A DNA stretch of 64,000 nucleotides from Nakamurella multipartita DSM 44233 (GTDB taxonomy: Bacteria > Actinomycetota > Actinomycetes > Mycobacteriales > Nakamurellaceae). This document shows positions 34,820 through 42,681 of this stretch, piece after piece; the stretch's first letter is position 1; every line of letters begins with the position of its first letter. Location: NCBI RefSeq assembly GCF_000024365.1, contig NC_013235.1, forward strand, positions 1,674,001 to 1,738,000, in the 5' to 3' direction. A program made the position numbers and the translations under genes. Under the pieces are notes generated by a model that saw nothing but the letters and a program-made list of their open reading frames with translations, did not search any database and was not told the DNA's origin.

Positions 34820-35934
34820 TCCGGCCGGGAATGCACGAACTCGACCAGCTCGGTGAGCACGTCCGGGTCGGTGTCCGGCGGGACGCCGTGACCCAGGTTG
34901 ACCACGTGCCCGGGGGCGGCCCGGCCGCGCCGGATCACATCCTCGGCGTGCGCATGCAGGGCCTGACGGCCGGCGAACAGCAGGGCCGGGTCGATGTTGC
35001 CCTGCACCGGCGTCGCGCCGCCCAACCGGTCGCTGGCCTCGTCCAGCGGGATCCGGTGGTCGATGCCGACGACGTCGGCGCCGACGTCGCGCATGGCGGT
35101 GAGCAGCTCGCCGGTGCCGACGCCGAAATGCACCCGCGGCACCGGCAGGTCGGCCACCGCGGCGAACACGGCCGCCGAGTGCGGGGCGACGAACCGCTCG
35201 TAGTCGGGCCGGCTCAACGCGCCCGCCCAGGAGTCGAAGACCTGCACCGCCGAGGCGCCGGCCAGGATCTGGGCCCGCAGGAACGCGCCGGTCACCCCGG
35301 CCACCCAGGTCAGCAGCGCGTGCCAGACCTGCGGCTCGGCGTGCATCAGGGTCTTGGTCAGCCGGTGATCGCGGCTGGGCCCGCCCTCGACCAGGTAGGA
35401 GGCCAGGGTGAACGGGGCCCCGGCGAAGCCGATCAGCGGCGTCGACCCGAGCTCGGCGACCACGCCGGCGGCCTCGGCCGCCACCGGCGCCAGGGCGTCG
35501 GGATCCAGCGTCGGCAACGCGGCGACGTCGGCGGCGGTGCGGATCGGGGCGGCCACCACCGGGCCGGTCCCGGCCACGATCTGCACGTCGATCCCGGCCA
35601 GCTTGAGCGGCACCACGATGTCGCTGAACAGGATCGCCGCGTCCACGCCGTGCCGGCGCACGGGCTGCAGGGTGATCTCCGCGGCCAGCTCGGGCATCAG
35701 GCAGGACTCGAGCATGCCGATGCCCCGGCGGACCTCGCGGTACTCGGGCAGCGACCGGCCGGCCTGGCGCATGAACCAGACGGGCCGGTGGGCCGGCCGG
35801 GTACCCCGGTAGGCGGCCAGCAGCGGCGCCCCGGCGGTGCGGCCGTCGACCAGCGGATGGGTCGGGGGGAGCGCGTCACCCATCGGGCCGGCGGCGGTCC
35901 CGGTGGCGGTCTCGGAAGCAGTCATCCCTGCCAT
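34816..35934 (-). CDS. hemE: Uroporphyrinogen decarboxylase
   Basis: The 372-residue enzyme forms coproporphyrinogen III and is the first gene of the leftward heme operon. It has RPVWFMRQAGRSLPEYREVR (substrate Arg residues), AILFSDIVVPLKLAG, LIGFAGAPFTLASYLVEGG, AVQVFDSWAGALSRPDYERF, HFGVGTGELL and GNIDPALLFAG, then GHVVNLGHGVPPDTDPD. I chose the ATG at 35934 (MAGMTAS) because GAGGTG lies 8 nt upstream; ATG 35925 is possible. Confidence 0.96.
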   Translation of the reverse strand: MAGMTASETATGTAAGPMGDALPPTHPLVDGRTAGAPLLAAYRGTRPAHRPVWFMRQAGRSLPEYREVRRGIGMLESCLMPELAAEITLQPVRRHGVDAAILFSDIVVPLKLAGIDVQIVAGTGPVVAAPIRTAADVAALPTLDPDALAPVAAEAAGVVAELGSTPLIGFAGAPFTLASYLVEGGPSRDHRLTKTLMHAEPQVWHALLTWVAGVTGAFLRAQILAGASAVQVFDSWAGALSRPDYERFVAPHSAAVFAAVADLPVPRVHFGVGTGELLTAMRDVGADVVGIDHRIPLDEASDRLGGATPVQGNIDPALLFAGRQALHAHAEDVIRRGRAAPGHVVNLGHGVPPDTDPDVLTELVEFVHSRPE

Positions 35935-36013
35935 CGTGTCACCTCGGCCACCCGGCCGGCCGGCGCGGTGCCCGGCTCCGGACAAAAGTCCTGGTCAGAC
36001 CGGGTCGGCAAAG

Positions 36014-36032
36014 CTAGGTGAGGCTTGCCTTC
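36014..36032. promoter_or_regulatory. Candidate iron box (DtxR/IdeR-type) between hemE and hemA
   Basis: CTAGGTGAGGCTTGCCTTC agrees with the IdeR/DtxR consensus TTAGGTTAGGCTAACCTAA at 13 of 19 positions, including the AGG.GAGGC-like core and the CC of the other arm. It lies 40 nt upstream of the hemA ATG and 80 nt from the hemE start, so it could link heme synthesis to iron. A -10-like TAGCAT (36058-36063) just before the hemA ATG suggests a near-leaderless hemA transcript. Confidence 0.45.
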
Positions 36033-36071
36033 GTACCGGGCCGGACGGTCCCACCGGTAGCATTCCGGATC

Positions 36072-37364
36072 ATGCTCATGGTTCTTGGCGCCAGCCATCA
36101 CGACCTCGAGCTGACGCAGTTGGACCGGCTCGCCATGCACCCGACGCTGCTCAGCCGGGCCGTCGGCGAGCTGGCCCGCCAACCGGACATGCCGATCGAC
36201 GGCGCCGTCGTCGTCTCGACCTGCAACCGGCTCGAGATCTACCTGGACGCCGCCCGGTTCCACGACGCGATCGAGGGCGTCGCCGCCCAGCTGGCCCAGG
36301 TGACCGGGCTGGACGCGGTCGAGGTCGCGGCCATGCTCAAGGTCCGGGTGGGCGCGCCCGCGGTGGCCCATCTGTTCACCGTGGCCTCCGGGCTGGACTC
36401 GATGGTCGTCGGCGAGGTGGAGATCGCCGGGCAGATCGCCCGGGCGCTGCGCGAGGCGCAGGCCGCCGGCACCGTCTCGCCCCCCATCAACCAGCTGTTC
36501 CAGACCGCGGCCCGGGTGGCCAAGCAGGTCGCCACCGAAACCGGGCTGGGCGCGGCCGGCCGGTCGGTCGCCTCGGTCGCCCTGGACATCACCGGCGTCG
36601 GCCCGGGCGGGCCGGGCGCGCAGACCGCGCTGATCATCGGCACCGGCGCCTACGCGCGGGTCGTCGCCGCCGAGCTGCGCACCCGCGGGGTCACCCAGCT
36701 GCTCGTGCATTCGCCCAGCGGCCGCGCCGACACCTTCGCCGACCGGCACGCCGCCACCGCCGTGTCCGCCGCCGACCTGGTCGCGACCATGGCCCAGGTC
36801 GACCTCGTGGTGGCCTGCAGCGGGCAGTCCGCCGGGATGCTCGACGAGGCCATGCTGGCCGCCGCGGTCGCCGCCCGGTCGCGGCCGTTGCCGATCATCG
36901 ACCTGGCCCTGCACCCGCATGTCGCCGGACCGGCCCGGGCAGTGCCCGGGGTGCGTGTGGTGGACCTGCATTCGGTGCAGCAGCAGGTCGATCCGGCCCA
37001 CCTGGACGCTGTCGTCTCCGCCCAGGACATCGTCATCGCCGGCGTCGCCGCCTTCGAGGAGCGGATGGCCATCCGGCGGTTGGATCCGGCCGTGGTCGCG
37101 TTGCGCCAGCACGTCACCGGCACGGTGGAGAAGGAACTGGACCGGCTGCGGGCCAAGTACCCGGCCGACGTGGCCGCGGACGTGGAGCGGGCCCTGCACC
37201 GGGTGACCCAGGCCCTGCTGCACACCCCGACGCTGCGCGCCCAGGAACTGGCCCGCACCGGTGACGGCGCCGGTTACGTCCAGGCCCTGCACACGCTGTT
37301 CGGCATCGACATCACCGAATCGGAGACCGCGGCGCACCCGGTCGCCGCCCTGCGCACCAGCTGA
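36072..37364 (+). CDS. hemA: Glutamyl-tRNA reductase
   Basis: The 430-residue enzyme makes glutamate-1-semialdehyde from glutamyl-tRNA, the entry to tetrapyrroles. It has LMVLGASHHDLELTQLDRLA, the catalytic Cys in VVVSTCNRLEIYL, ASGLDSMVVGEVEIAGQI, FQTAARVAKQVATET, a Rossmann segment ALIIGTGAYARVVAAEL and the C-terminal dimerisation helices with LRAKYPADVAADVERALHRV. ATG 36072 is used; ATG 36078 is equally near the family start. It is divergent from the hemE operon and convergent with thrC. Confidence 0.96.
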   Translation: MLMVLGASHHDLELTQLDRLAMHPTLLSRAVGELARQPDMPIDGAVVVSTCNRLEIYLDAARFHDAIEGVAAQLAQVTGLDAVEVAAMLKVRVGAPAVAHLFTVASGLDSMVVGEVEIAGQIARALREAQAAGTVSPPINQLFQTAARVAKQVATETGLGAAGRSVASVALDITGVGPGGPGAQTALIIGTGAYARVVAAELRTRGVTQLLVHSPSGRADTFADRHAATAVSAADLVATMAQVDLVVACSGQSAGMLDEAMLAAAVAARSRPLPIIDLALHPHVAGPARAVPGVRVVDLHSVQQQVDPAHLDAVVSAQDIVIAGVAAFEERMAIRRLDPAVVALRQHVTGTVEKELDRLRAKYPADVAADVERALHRVTQALLHTPTLRAQELARTGDGAGYVQALHTLFGIDITESETAAHPVAALRTS

Positions 37365-37461
37365 GCCCACCAGCACCGCGCACCAGCAGAGCGCACCAGC
37401 CGAGCACTCCGAGCCGGGCGGCCCGTCGACGACGAACGACGACGAACCGCCCGCACCGGGG

Positions 37462-38751
37462 TCAGGCCAGTCCGGCCGCCTCGAACGCACCCAGGGTCGG
37501 CTTGATCGTCGCGGTCGGCCCGACCTCGCCGGCGATCGCGTCCAGCGTCTTGAGGCCGTCACCGGTGTTGAACACCACGGTCTCGGCCTCGGGGTCGAGC
37601 TGGCCGCTGGCCAGCAGCTTGCGCAGGGTGGCGATGGTGACGCCGCCGGCGGTCTCGCCGAAGATGCCCTCGGTGCGGGCCAGCAGCTTGATGCCGGCGA
37701 TCACCTCGTCGTCGCTGACGTCCTCGATCGCCCCGCCGGTGCGCCGGGTCACGTCCAGCACGTACGGGCCGTCCGCCGGGTTGCCGATGGCCAGCGACTT
37801 GGCGATGGTGTCCGGCCGGACCGGCTTGACCACGTCCCAGCCCTGCTTGAACGCCTCGGACACCGGCGAGCAGCCGGTCGCCTGGGCACCGAACACCTTG
37901 TACGGCGTGGGTTCGACCAGGCCCAGCTCGCCCAGCTCGGTGAAGCCCTTGTCCACCTTGACCAGCTGCGCGCCGGAGGCGATGGGGATGACGACCTGCT
38001 CGGGCAGCCGCCAGCCGAGCTGCTCGGCGACCTCGAAGCCCAGGGTCTTGGAGCCCTCGGCGTAGTAGGGCCGGACGTTGACGTTGACGAACGCCCAGTC
38101 CTCCTGCTCGGCGGCGATCTCGCCGGCCAGCCGGTTGATGTCGTCGTAGTTGCCGTCGACCGCGACCAGGGTGCCGCCGTAGGCGGCGGTGGTCAGGATC
38201 TTCTGCTGCTCCAGATTGGCCGGGATCAGCACGACGGACCGGATGCCGGCCCGGGCGGCGGCCGCGGCGACCGCGTTGGCCAGGTTGCCGGTGCTCGGGC
38301 AGGCCAGCACGGTGAAGCCGAGCTTGCGGGCCGCGGCCAGCGCGACGGCGACGACGCGGTCCTTGAACGAGTGGGTCGGGTTCCCGGAGTCGTCCTTGAC
38401 CCAGAGCCGGCGCATGCCCAGCTCCTTGGCCAGGTTGTCGGCCCGGATCAGCTTGGTGTTGCCCGGGTTCATGTTCGGGGTCTGTGCGACGTCGGCCGGC
38501 ACCGGCAACAGGTCGGCGTACCGCCAGATGTTCGCCGGACCGGACTCGATCCGCTGCTTGAGGGCGTCGCCGCGCAAGGTGAACTCGTAGGCCACCTCGA
38601 GCGGCCCGAAACACTCCATACACGCGTAGTACGGGCCCAGTTCGACGCGGTTGCCGCACTCGCGACAGGACAGCGCGACGGCGGGACCCAGATCGATGCC
38701 GGGCGCGGAGGCGGAACCGGCGGACCCGGGGGTGGACAGCACAGAGGTCAT
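37462..38751 (-). CDS. thrC: Threonine synthase
   Basis: The 429-residue PLP enzyme converts O-phosphohomoserine to threonine. A zinc-ribbon-like N-terminus (CRECGNRVELG...CMECFGPLEVAYEF) is followed by the PLP Lys in GNPTHSFKDRVVAVALAAA, TVLACPSTGNLANAVAAAAA, VVIPIASGAQLVKV (phosphate/PLP region), and GIFGETAGGVTIATLRKLL. The ATG at 38751 has AGAAAGG nearby. A SAM-I riboswitch ends 15 nt upstream of the start, so S-adenosylmethionine controls it. This fits because threonine and methionine compete for phosphohomoserine. Confidence 0.95.
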   Translation of the reverse strand: MTSVLSTPGSAGSASAPGIDLGPAVALSCRECGNRVELGPYYACMECFGPLEVAYEFTLRGDALKQRIESGPANIWRYADLLPVPADVAQTPNMNPGNTKLIRADNLAKELGMRRLWVKDDSGNPTHSFKDRVVAVALAAARKLGFTVLACPSTGNLANAVAAAAARAGIRSVVLIPANLEQQKILTTAAYGGTLVAVDGNYDDINRLAGEIAAEQEDWAFVNVNVRPYYAEGSKTLGFEVAEQLGWRLPEQVVIPIASGAQLVKVDKGFTELGELGLVEPTPYKVFGAQATGCSPVSEAFKQGWDVVKPVRPDTIAKSLAIGNPADGPYVLDVTRRTGGAIEDVSDDEVIAGIKLLARTEGIFGETAGGVTIATLRKLLASGQLDPEAETVVFNTGDGLKTLDAIAGEVGPTATIKPTLGAFEAAGLA

Positions 38752-38766
38752 GACGAGGCCTTTCTG

Positions 38767-38905
38767 CTCATCTTCCCCGCCGAAGCGGGACGGAAGTGGC
38801 ACCTGCTGTCGATCGGCCCCGGACGCGCGGTCAGGAGATGACGATCATCAACAGTGGTTGCCGGGGCTTCATCGGGCCGTGTCCCTCTGCCCCTCTGGAT
38901 GAGGT
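38767..38905 (-). promoter_or_regulatory. SAM-I (S-box) riboswitch controlling thrC
   Basis: On the minus strand the RNA starts CTCATC (38905-38900) and ends GATGAG (38772-38767), which pair exactly as stem P1. Inside are the conserved S-box elements: AGAGGGGCAGAGGGAC, GGCCCGATGAAGCCCCGGCAACC-type core (given in parts: GGCCC, GATGAAGCCCCGGCAACC) and GGTGCCACTTCC before the last helix. These match the family (AGAGG...GAGGGAC, GGCCC.ATGAA.CCCGGCAACC, GGTGC.A.TTCC). Since the ribosome site AGAAAGG follows directly after P1, control of translation initiation is likely. Confidence 0.93.
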
Positions 38906-39037
38906 GGGTTCTTCAGTTGTCCGGCAATCGTAACGCATCTCCCGAGGCCGCCGACCGGTCGCGACGGCCGGCCGCGACGACTGGCCGGGGGTCGTCGATC
39001 GGCGGTGCGGCGGCCGGTGTCACAGCCCCCTGGCACC

Positions 39038-40027
39038 ATGTCGGGCATGGCGCAGACGGGATCCGGGTCGGGTGAGCTGACCCCGCTGGTGCTTCTCACC
39101 GGTGACGAGCAGCTGCTGGTCGACCGGGCGATTTCCCGGGCGACGGCCGCGGCCCGCCGGATCGAGGCGGGCGCCGAACGCCGCGACGGCGTCGCCGCCG
39201 GGCTCACCGTGGGGGAGTTCTCCGACCTGGTCGCGCCGAGCCTGTTCGCCGAACCCCGGGTGGTGGTCATCCGCGGCGCGCACGAGGCCGGCAAGGACCT
39301 GGCCGCCGCGCTGATCGGGTACACCAAGGACCCGGTCGAGGGGGTGTGGCTGGTCGTCCAGCACGCCGGCGGCGCCCGCAACAAGGCCATCGGCGAGGCC
39401 CTGACCAAGGCCGGGGCCACCGTGGTGACCTGCAACAAGATCACCCGGCTCAACGAGCGGATCGACTTCGTCCGGGCCGAGATCCGGCGGGCCGGCGGCA
39501 CCACCAACCCGGCCGCGGTGACCGCGCTGGTCGAGGCGGTCGGCTCGGATCTGCGGGAGCTGGCCGCGGCGGCCGACCAGCTGGTGGCCGACACCGGCGG
39601 CACCGTCGACGAGCAGGCGGTCCGCCGCTATCACCGGGGCCGGGCCGAGGTCACCGGGTTCACCGTGTCCGACGCCACGATGTCCGGTGACCTGGCCGGC
39701 GCGCTGGAGTCGCTGCGCTGGGCGCTGGGGGTCGGGGTGGCGCCCGTGCTGGTCGCCGATGCGCTGGCCGATGGCGTCCGGACGGTGGCCAAGGTGTCCG
39801 GGGCCAAGGGCGGCAATTCCTACGCGATCGCCTCCGCGCTGGGCATGCCGCCGTGGAAGGTCGATCGAGCCCGGGGGATGGCCCGCGGCTGGTCGACCGA
39901 CGGGTTGGTCGGCGGCATGGCGATCGTGGCCGAGCTGAACGCCGCGGTCAAAGGCGCGGCGGTCGATGTCGAGTACGCGTTGGAGCGCGCGGTGATCGAT
40001 CTGGTGGCAGCACGAAAGCGCCGGTGA
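39038..40027 (+). CDS. holA: DNA polymerase III delta subunit
   Basis: The 329-residue clamp-loader subunit opens the sliding clamp. Landmarks are PLVLLTGDEQLLVDRAISR, RRDGVAAGLTVGEFSDLVAPSLFAEPRVVVIRGAHEAG, VWLVVQHAGGARNKAIG, VGSDLRELAAAADQLVADTGG and FTVSDATMSGDLAGALESLRWAL, then MPPWKVDRARGMARGWSTDGL. The ATG at 39038 (MSGMAQ) is chosen; ATG 39047 or GTG 39005 cannot be excluded and no clear ribosome site helps. It is convergent with rpsT, the classical actinobacterial arrangement, but comEC is not next to it here. Confidence 0.95.
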   Translation: MSGMAQTGSGSGELTPLVLLTGDEQLLVDRAISRATAAARRIEAGAERRDGVAAGLTVGEFSDLVAPSLFAEPRVVVIRGAHEAGKDLAAALIGYTKDPVEGVWLVVQHAGGARNKAIGEALTKAGATVVTCNKITRLNERIDFVRAEIRRAGGTTNPAAVTALVEAVGSDLRELAAAADQLVADTGGTVDEQAVRRYHRGRAEVTGFTVSDATMSGDLAGALESLRWALGVGVAPVLVADALADGVRTVAKVSGAKGGNSYAIASALGMPPWKVDRARGMARGWSTDGLVGGMAIVAELNAAVKGAAVDVEYALERAVIDLVAARKRR

Positions 40028-40046
40028 CCCGCTCGGTCACCGGCGC
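40018..40046. terminator. Hairpin between convergent holA and rpsT
   Basis: Perfect 12-bp stem GCGCCGGTGACC / GGTCACCGGCGC with a 5-nt loop CGCTC. It includes the holA stop codon and lies just before the rpsT stop on the other strand. There is no T-run, as is common for actinobacterial hairpin terminators. It would work in both directions. Confidence 0.65.
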
Positions 40047-40059
40047 CGGAAGCGGTGGA

Positions 40060-40320
40060 TCAGACCTGGTTGACCAGCTGGGTCAGCGCCGACTTGCGGT
40101 TGGCGGCCTGGTTCGCGTGGATGACGCCCTTGGAGGCGGCCTTGTCCAGGCTGCGGCAGGCGGCCTTGAGCTCGACCTCGGCCGCCGTCTTGTCGCCGGC
40201 CTCGGCTGCGGTCCGCACCTTGCGCACGGCCGTCTTCAGCGACGACTTGACCGACTTGTTGCGCAGTCGCGCAGCTTCGTTGGTGCGGTTGCGCTTGATC
40301 TGGGACTTGATGTTGGCCAC
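40060..40320 (-). CDS. rpsT: 30S ribosomal protein S20
   Basis: This 86-residue basic protein binds 16S rRNA. It reads [22 protein letters not shown], then [22 protein letters not shown] and ends [30 protein letters not shown] in family register. It starts at GTG 40320 with GAAGG 8 nt upstream. It is next to holA as in most actinobacteria; lepA, its usual divergent neighbour, is 3.8 kb away. Confidence 0.98.
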   Translation of the reverse strand: MANIKSQIKRNRTNEAARLRNKSVKSSLKTAVRKVRTAAEAGDKTAAEVELKAACRSLDKAASKGVIHANQAANRKSALTQLVNQV

Positions 40321-40461
40321 GCCGGAATGCCTTCGTTTCGTCGTTGGGAGTGACCGACACGTTCGTCGATCGTGGGTGTGACGCCGTCGGGCACACACGG
40401 CGGTCCACTTTACCAGCCGCCACAAGCCGGTCACAAACCCGAGCTGATCTTCCCGTAGCGA

Positions 40462-41385
40462 TCAGGGGCAACGATACGCGGTCGGCTCGGGCCGGCCGTC
40501 GCTGTCCAGCGCGGCGCCCACCCAGCCGACCACCCCCGGGTCGGCGGGCAGGTCCAGGTGCGAGACCGTCGCCCGGGGGCATCGGTCCTGGATGACCAGC
40601 GACCGGACCCGGTCGGCCGGCCCAACCGGCGACTGCCCGTCCACCGGCGTCACCACGGTGTCGTCCCGGCTGGAAATGGTCGCGTAGCGCACCTGCCCGT
40701 CCAGGTCGCCGCCGGCGTCCAGCTCGGTCAGCAGGGCCGAGCCGGCGGTCTGATCCGCGCAGGCCGGACAGGCGGCCGCCGGCACCCCGGTGAGCAGGTC
40801 CGCGGTCGAGCCGTGGAACGACGGCGCGATCAGCACCGCGCTGGCCACCGCCGGGGCCAGACCGTCCAGCCGCAGCGCGGTCCGCAGCACCAACCCACCC
40901 TGGGAGAACCCGACCACGTCGACTTGATCGGCCCCGGTCGCGGCGCGGACGTCCTGGACGAAGCCGGCCGCGGCGCTCGCCGAGTCACGGACCGGGGCGA
41001 CGCCGGCCAGGGAGTAGTTCAGGCCGTAGACGCAGCGCCCGCCGGCCTGCAGCGCCGCGGCCAGGGCGGTGAAATTGCTCTGCACCGTGGAGAACGTGCC
41101 GGGCAGCAGCACCACCGGCCGCTCCGCCGACCGGCAGGACGGGTCGTTCACTCCGGGGACGTGCACATCGGGAAGGGGGGACCGGATCCGGGACGGGGAC
41201 GCAGTCGGTGCCAGGGTCGGCACCGACGACGAGGGGGTCGGGGCAGCGGTGGTCGGGACAGCGGTGGTCGGGACGGCGGTGGTGGCCGGGTCGGTCGGCG
41301 CGCCGGCGGCGGAGCAGGCGCCGACCGCCAACAACAGCCCGACCAGCACCGATGCCGGTCGGCCGGCCCGAACAGTGCGCCTCAT
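40462..41385 (-). CDS. Secreted lipoprotein lipase/esterase (alpha/beta hydrolase)
   Basis: The 307-residue protein starts with a lipoprotein signal (SVLVGLLLAVGACSAAG, Cys about 23) and a Thr/Pro/Ala-rich linker with TTAVPTTAVPTTAAPT repeats. The hydrolase domain has PVVLLPGTFSTVQSNF (oxyanion side), nucleophile motif VDVVGFSQGGLVLRTAL, an acidic site in ISSRDDTVVTPVDG and the His in ATVSHLDLPADPGVVGW. This order matches Streptomyces-type class 2 lipases. It is anchored outside the cell. The substrate is unknown. Confidence 0.85.
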   Translation of the reverse strand: MRRTVRAGRPASVLVGLLLAVGACSAAGAPTDPATTAVPTTAVPTTAAPTPSSSVPTLAPTASPSRIRSPLPDVHVPGVNDPSCRSAERPVVLLPGTFSTVQSNFTALAAALQAGGRCVYGLNYSLAGVAPVRDSASAAAGFVQDVRAATGADQVDVVGFSQGGLVLRTALRLDGLAPAVASAVLIAPSFHGSTADLLTGVPAAACPACADQTAGSALLTELDAGGDLDGQVRYATISSRDDTVVTPVDGQSPVGPADRVRSLVIQDRCPRATVSHLDLPADPGVVGWVGAALDSDGRPEPTAYRCP

Positions 41386-41544
41386 CGCCTGCCACCGTAG
41401 AGCCGGCCGGGGTCCCCGGAGAAAGTCGGAAGAAAAAGTCGGAAGAAAAGTCGGCCCGGCTGTCGTCCGGCGCGGTGGTCGTTCGTGGTCATGGTGCAAG
41501 GGGTGATCGAGCCGGTCACCCACCCGGACCGCAAGGAGTCACCG

Positions 41545-42219
41545 ATGAAGCTCAGCCTGAACATCTTCGTCAGCCTCGACGGCGTCATGCAGGGCCCCGG
41601 CGCCCCGCAGGAGGACACCACCGGAGGTTTCACCCGGGGCGGCTGGCTGGTCCCGCACCTGGACGAGGAGTTCGGTCGGATCGTCGACGAGGAATGGTTC
41701 GCCCACGCCGACGCCGTGCTGCTCGGGCGGACCACCTTCGACATGATGCGGCCGTACTGGAGCGCCTACCCGAACCAGGAGGAGCTGGTGGCCCGCGTGC
41801 TGAACACCTTCCCCAAGTACCTGGTCTCCGACACGCTCACCGACGAGCAGGCGGCCTGGGGTCCGACCACCGTGATCCGCGGCGACGTGGTCGAGCAGGT
41901 CCGGGCGATCAAGCAGCAGCCCGGCCGGGAACTGCAGGTACATGGCAGCTGGCAGCTCGCGCAGACCCTGCACAACGCCGGGCTGGTCGACACCTACCGG
42001 CTGCTGGTGTTCCCGGTGGTCGTCGGCCAGGGCAAGCGCCTGTTCGACGAGCACAGCCGGCCGACGGCCTTCCGGACGGTGTCGCGGACGGCCACTGCGG
42101 GCGGCCTGACCCACCTGGTTCTCGAGCCGACCGCGTTCACCAGCGGTGACCTCACCGCCGACGGCACCACCGACCTCGAGGCCGACGGGACGGAGGTGAG
42201 CGCCACCGTCCCGGCCTGA
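41545..42219 (+). CDS. Dihydrofolate-reductase-like (RibD C-terminal domain) family protein
   Basis: The 224-residue protein has MKLSLNIFVSLDGVMQGPG, WFAHADAVLLGRTTFDMMRPYW, PKYLVSDTL, ELQVHGSWQLAQTLHNAGLVD and YRLLVFPVVVGQGKRLF. This is the YyaP/RibD-C type that uses NADPH but is not a folate enzyme. AAGGAG precedes the ATG. It lies just upstream of the DGPF protein and ECF42 sigma factor, and such reductases are common members of ECF42 regulons. TGTCGT at 41461-41466 may be part of its promoter. Confidence 0.87.
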   Translation: MKLSLNIFVSLDGVMQGPGAPQEDTTGGFTRGGWLVPHLDEEFGRIVDEEWFAHADAVLLGRTTFDMMRPYWSAYPNQEELVARVLNTFPKYLVSDTLTDEQAAWGPTTVIRGDVVEQVRAIKQQPGRELQVHGSWQLAQTLHNAGLVDTYRLLVFPVVVGQGKRLFDEHSRPTAFRTVSRTATAGGLTHLVLEPTAFTSGDLTADGTTDLEADGTEVSATVPA

Positions 42220-42272
42220 GCACGCCCCGAACCCATCCCGCACGATCACCCCGTAACCCACAGGAGCCCACC

Positions 42273-42629
42273 ATGAAGCAGTACATGCTCTCCGTCCACC
42301 ACGAGTCCCCGGCCGAGGTCGCCGCCATCACCGAGCAGGACATGCAGCGGATGTTCCAGCAGGTCGACGCGTTCAACGAGCAGGTCCGGCAGGCCGGCGC
42401 CTGGGTGTTCGCCGGCGGCCTGGAAGACATCGAATCGGCCACCGTGGTCGACGCCCGCGGCGCCGAGGCGGTCATCACCGACGGACCGTTCTCCGAGACC
42501 AAGGAGTACCTGGGCGGCTTCTGGGTGATCCAGGCCGCCGACCTGGACGAGGCCCTGGAATGGGCCCGCAAGGGCTCGGCCGCCTGCGAGGGCCGGGTCG
42601 AGGTCCGCCCCTTCCAGGGCGAGGCCTAG
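42273..42629 (+). CDS. YCII/DGPF-domain protein
   Basis: The 118-residue protein has MKQYMLSVHHE at the start, the signature ITDGPFSETKEYLGGFWVI and ADLDEALEWARKGSAACEGRVEVRPF. This is the DGPF (YCII-related) fold, whose members sit next to ECF42 sigma factors. An AGGAG sequence precedes the ATG. The biochemical role of the family is not established. Confidence 0.93.
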   Translation: MKQYMLSVHHESPAEVAAITEQDMQRMFQQVDAFNEQVRQAGAWVFAGGLEDIESATVVDARGAEAVITDGPFSETKEYLGGFWVIQAADLDEALEWARKGSAACEGRVEVRPFQGEA

Positions 42630-42681
42630 CCGCCACCGGCGGTCTTCGTCCGGGCGGGCGATCGTCGGGTGAAATGGGGGC

